Assembly (NCBI RefSeq): GCF_000508165.1 | Contig: NZ_AYOZ01000034.1 | Span: 124,001-188,000, forward strand | DNA: 64,000 nucleotides | Source: Marinomonas profundimaris | GTDB taxonomy: Bacteria > Pseudomonadota > Gammaproteobacteria > Pseudomonadales > Marinomonadaceae | Direction: 5' to 3' | In this document: piece after piece, positions 62,082-64,000 of the stretch | How positions within the stretch are numbered: the stretch's first letter is position 1 | Layout of the letters: each line of letters starts with the position of its first letter | The notes under the pieces: generated by a model | Databases searched by the model: none | What the model was told of the DNA's origin: nothing | Seen by the model: the letters and a program-made list of their open reading frames with translations, nothing else | Program-made: the position numbers and the translations under genes

Positions 62082-63746
62082 ATGTTAGGATATGTCAGAA
62101 AAAAGTCCATCATATTAGACATAATTTTATCCTCCCTTGTTCTACCATCATGGAAAAATCTATTTTTTTTTATTCTACCTTTTTTATGCATTAGTATTTT
62201 CCTTCATCATTGGAGCGCGCTATCTACTGAAGAAAAAAATTTAGAGAATTACGTGAATGGCATTGCGGGACGAACAGCGCAAACTATTTTCCAGATGGAA
62301 ACCAGCCTTGCCTTAGCAAATCAAAGTAAAGCCCCTCACTGTTCACCTGAAGACATAAACACATTGCGTAGAATTCTTGTCAATTACCCTTACGTAGAAG
62401 ATTTAGGGCGTATTTCAGACAATAATGAAGTCACTTGCAGTGCTTTTTGGGGCGCCTTTCCCGAACCAAAAAAGCTGCCAGATGAGTACATTGAAGACAC
62501 CAACTTTCAAAAAACTTGGATAGACATTGATGGGTTCTTTTCCGCTAACCAACAGCGCTCCATTTTTAATATCGGTGATGCATTCTCCGTTTCCTCCCCC
62601 GCGACTTTTTTAGCATTAAGCCGATACTCACAAAAAACAGGAAGCGTACTTTACAACGCATCGCAGAAACATATTTATCAAATTTTCGATGATATTACGT
62701 ACCAGCAAGCCCGTAATATTATTACCATGCCAACAAATCATTTTTTATGGATTCCTATCCCACAAAACTTCTTAACCTTTACTTTCTGCCCGCAATATTA
62801 CGAATTTTGTGTCACAGGAATGGACACAAAAATAGGCGTCTATGATATGAGCGCTTGGGAATGGTTACAAATAGCCATATTGGGCATTCTTTCTGGTTCT
62901 ATTGTTTCTTTTGGGCTCACACTTTTTAAATCAAACCGTCGTACTTTAATGTACCGTCTGAAATATGCACTGAAGGTAAACGATTTCTATTCTTTGTATC
63001 AGCCTAAAATACACCTAAAGACTGGGAAAATAGTCGGTGTAGAAGCGCTTGCGCGATGGGATGACAAGGAATTAGGTTCCGTTTCACCCGATGTTTTTAT
63101 TCATTGTGCCGAAGAGAATCAGTTAATTACCATGTTGACCAAAAAGCTGATTGCCAAAAATCTAAAGCAAATGAAACCTTTTTTAAATAAGGACCCTAAA
63201 TTTTCACTTAGCATCAATCTCTCGGTACAAGACCTATCCGATCAAAGCCTTTTGAACTTTGTAGACAATCATGTCAGAAAAAATGGGATCAACACGGAAC
63301 AAATTATTTTTGAAGTGACCGAACGTTCTGCGGCCCAAAATAATGTCTTAAAAAGAGCAACCAAGCAATTTTTGCGCAAAGGTTATAAAGTATCTCTGGA
63401 TGATTTTGGAACGGGGTTTTCCAACTTATCTTGGCTTACCACCTTCGAACCAAATGAAATAAAAATAGATAAGATGTTTGTACAATCAATAGGAACACAA
63501 ACCGTCAGCCAAATTGCACTAAACGGGATATTCCAACTCGTCGGTAACTTGAATGTTGCACTTGTATTTGAGGGGATAGAGTCCGTTGAAGAAATCCATT
63601 ACATTATTCGACATACCCCGAATGCTATTGGTCAAGGTTGGCTTTATTCAAAAGCAATTAACACTGCTGAGCTACAGCTTTTAATTGATCAACAGCCTTA
63701 CATGGAGACATCTTTTCTAGAGCATCAAAAACAAGCAAGACGTTAG
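62082..63746 (+). CDS. CSS-motif EAL c-di-GMP phosphodiesterase
   Basis: 554-aa inner-membrane protein. A first helix (about 25-43) and a second (about 262-286) enclose a periplasmic domain of about 215 residues of the CSS family, in which a conserved Cys pair senses the redox state (DsbA-dependent in E. coli). Here Cys87 and Cys119 are present, but the CSS motif reads Cys119-Ser-Ala. The cytoplasmic EAL domain (about 300-540) is complete: GVEALARW near 320, SINLSVQDL, FEVTERS, SLDDFGTGFSNL, EIKIDKMF, EGIESVEE and GQGWLYSKA. It should degrade c-di-GMP in response to periplasmic thiol state. Confidence 0.9.
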   Translation: MLGYVRKKSIILDIILSSLVLPSWKNLFFFILPFLCISIFLHHWSALSTEEKNLENYVNGIAGRTAQTIFQMETSLALANQSKAPHCSPEDINTLRRILVNYPYVEDLGRISDNNEVTCSAFWGAFPEPKKLPDEYIEDTNFQKTWIDIDGFFSANQQRSIFNIGDAFSVSSPATFLALSRYSQKTGSVLYNASQKHIYQIFDDITYQQARNIITMPTNHFLWIPIPQNFLTFTFCPQYYEFCVTGMDTKIGVYDMSAWEWLQIAILGILSGSIVSFGLTLFKSNRRTLMYRLKYALKVNDFYSLYQPKIHLKTGKIVGVEALARWDDKELGSVSPDVFIHCAEENQLITMLTKKLIAKNLKQMKPFLNKDPKFSLSINLSVQDLSDQSLLNFVDNHVRKNGINTEQIIFEVTERSAAQNNVLKRATKQFLRKGYKVSLDDFGTGFSNLSWLTTFEPNEIKIDKMFVQSIGTQTVSQIALNGIFQLVGNLNVALVFEGIESVEEIHYIIRHTPNAIGQGWLYSKAINTAELQLLIDQQPYMETSFLEHQKQARR

Positions 63747-64000
63747 AAGTTGATACTATCCATATCCTGAATCATTTTGTCTGACTGAGTTTTATGCTTA
63801 AGAACCAACTCAGTCACCACATTCAAAGAGGATAAAATCTCATCAAAGTGCTGATCTAGCTCATTGGGTGTTTCATTAAACAAACTTTCTTGAGCCTGCA
63901 CAATCTGCTCAATTTGCTGCTTCACATTTATTAGGTTTTCCCCTAACGATTCTAAAGACAACCTTTGTTCACCAAAGGAACTTAAGAACTGGGTTAGCTC
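63743..64000 (-). CDS. C-terminal end of a coiled-coil protein, cut by the window edge
   Basis: An open frame without a stop runs in from the right edge and ends at 63743, giving 85 C-terminal residues. It continues past the TTG at 63959-63961, so that codon is not the true start. The piece is rich in Glu, Gln, Leu and Asn and reads as a coiled coil (GENLINVKQQIEQIVQAQES, then ELDQHFDEILSSLNVVTELVLKHKTQS). Such tails occur on MotA/TolQ-like channel proteins and on chemotaxis-type proteins; the family cannot be named from this fragment. Its stop overlaps the EAL gene's stop by 4 bases. Confidence 0.75.
   Translation of the reverse strand, partial: ELTQFLSSFGEQRLSLESLGENLINVKQQIEQIVQAQESLFNETPNELDQHFDEILSSLNVVTELVLKHKTQSDKMIQDMDSINF

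Overview
The window looks like chromosomal DNA from a marine gammaproteobacterium of the Oceanospirillales, most likely Marinomonas or a close relative. This is an inference from gene content (long-form KARI, SotB, YebG with a LexA box, a FagA-FumC pair under a Fur box, many LysR regulators and c-di-GMP enzymes), moderate G+C and the style of the intergenic DNA; no rRNA or tRNA is present to settle it. Genes are dense, with short intergenic gaps and many Rho-independent terminators. I see no insertion sequence, prophage or CRISPR array.

Layout. 0-7 kb: a truncated unknown gene, formaldehyde detoxification (adhC-fghA) with a divergent LysR gene, a DUF3820 protein, two GNAT acetyltransferases, then an iron-responsive fagA-like/fumC unit behind a near-perfect Fur box. 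7-17 kb: SlyD, an MscS-type channel coupled to a lipoprotein, SOS-regulated yebG, an ABC exporter, an EamA exporter with divergent LysR, a Tat-exported multicopper oxidase, a DUF6172 protein and a zinc-ribbon metallopeptidase with a Gln/Ser repeat tail. 17-26 kb: a 2-ketogluconate-type unit (LacI regulator, operator, PfkB kinase, 2-ketoacid reductase), an FMN alpha-hydroxyacid dehydrogenase with its LysR, a Gate-domain membrane protein with divergent Lrp, YcaQ and a VOC protein. 26-31.6 kb: a PP2C phosphatase/protein kinase fusion, a formate/nitrite-type channel and cyanase, a 1.1-kb non-coding gap, and an alanine-dehydrogenase-like (carboxyethyl)ornithine synthase homologue.

31.9-44.7 kb: an AlkC-type DNA glycosylase, a diguanylate cyclase, an operon pairing a catalytically gutted 5'-nucleotidase with a second diguanylate cyclase, SotB, an iron-type periplasmic binding protein, ilvY-ilvC and modF. 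44.7-46.8 kb is a small A+T-rich accessory patch: an OLD/PARIS-like ATPase plus DUF4276 pair and a frameshifted remnant antitoxin. 46.8-64 kb: a dual-specificity-type phosphatase, a Stealth sugar-phosphotransferase, an HD hydrolase, DkgB-MFS with divergent LysR, three c-di-GMP genes (GGDEF-EAL, GAF-EAL, CSS-type EAL), and redox-protection genes (yghU, fpr, secreted MsrA, nfsA, a peroxiredoxin), ending in a truncated gene.

Themes that tie the window together are redox and electrophile defence (formaldehyde, methionine sulfoxide, peroxide, nitro compounds, alkylated DNA), metal-responsive control (Fur box, iron-binding protein), and c-di-GMP signalling (five enzymes). The best candidates for an undescribed system are the pseudo-5'-nucleotidase/diguanylate cyclase operon, the ATPase-DUF4276 pair, and the cyanase-FNT-kinase/phosphatase cluster.
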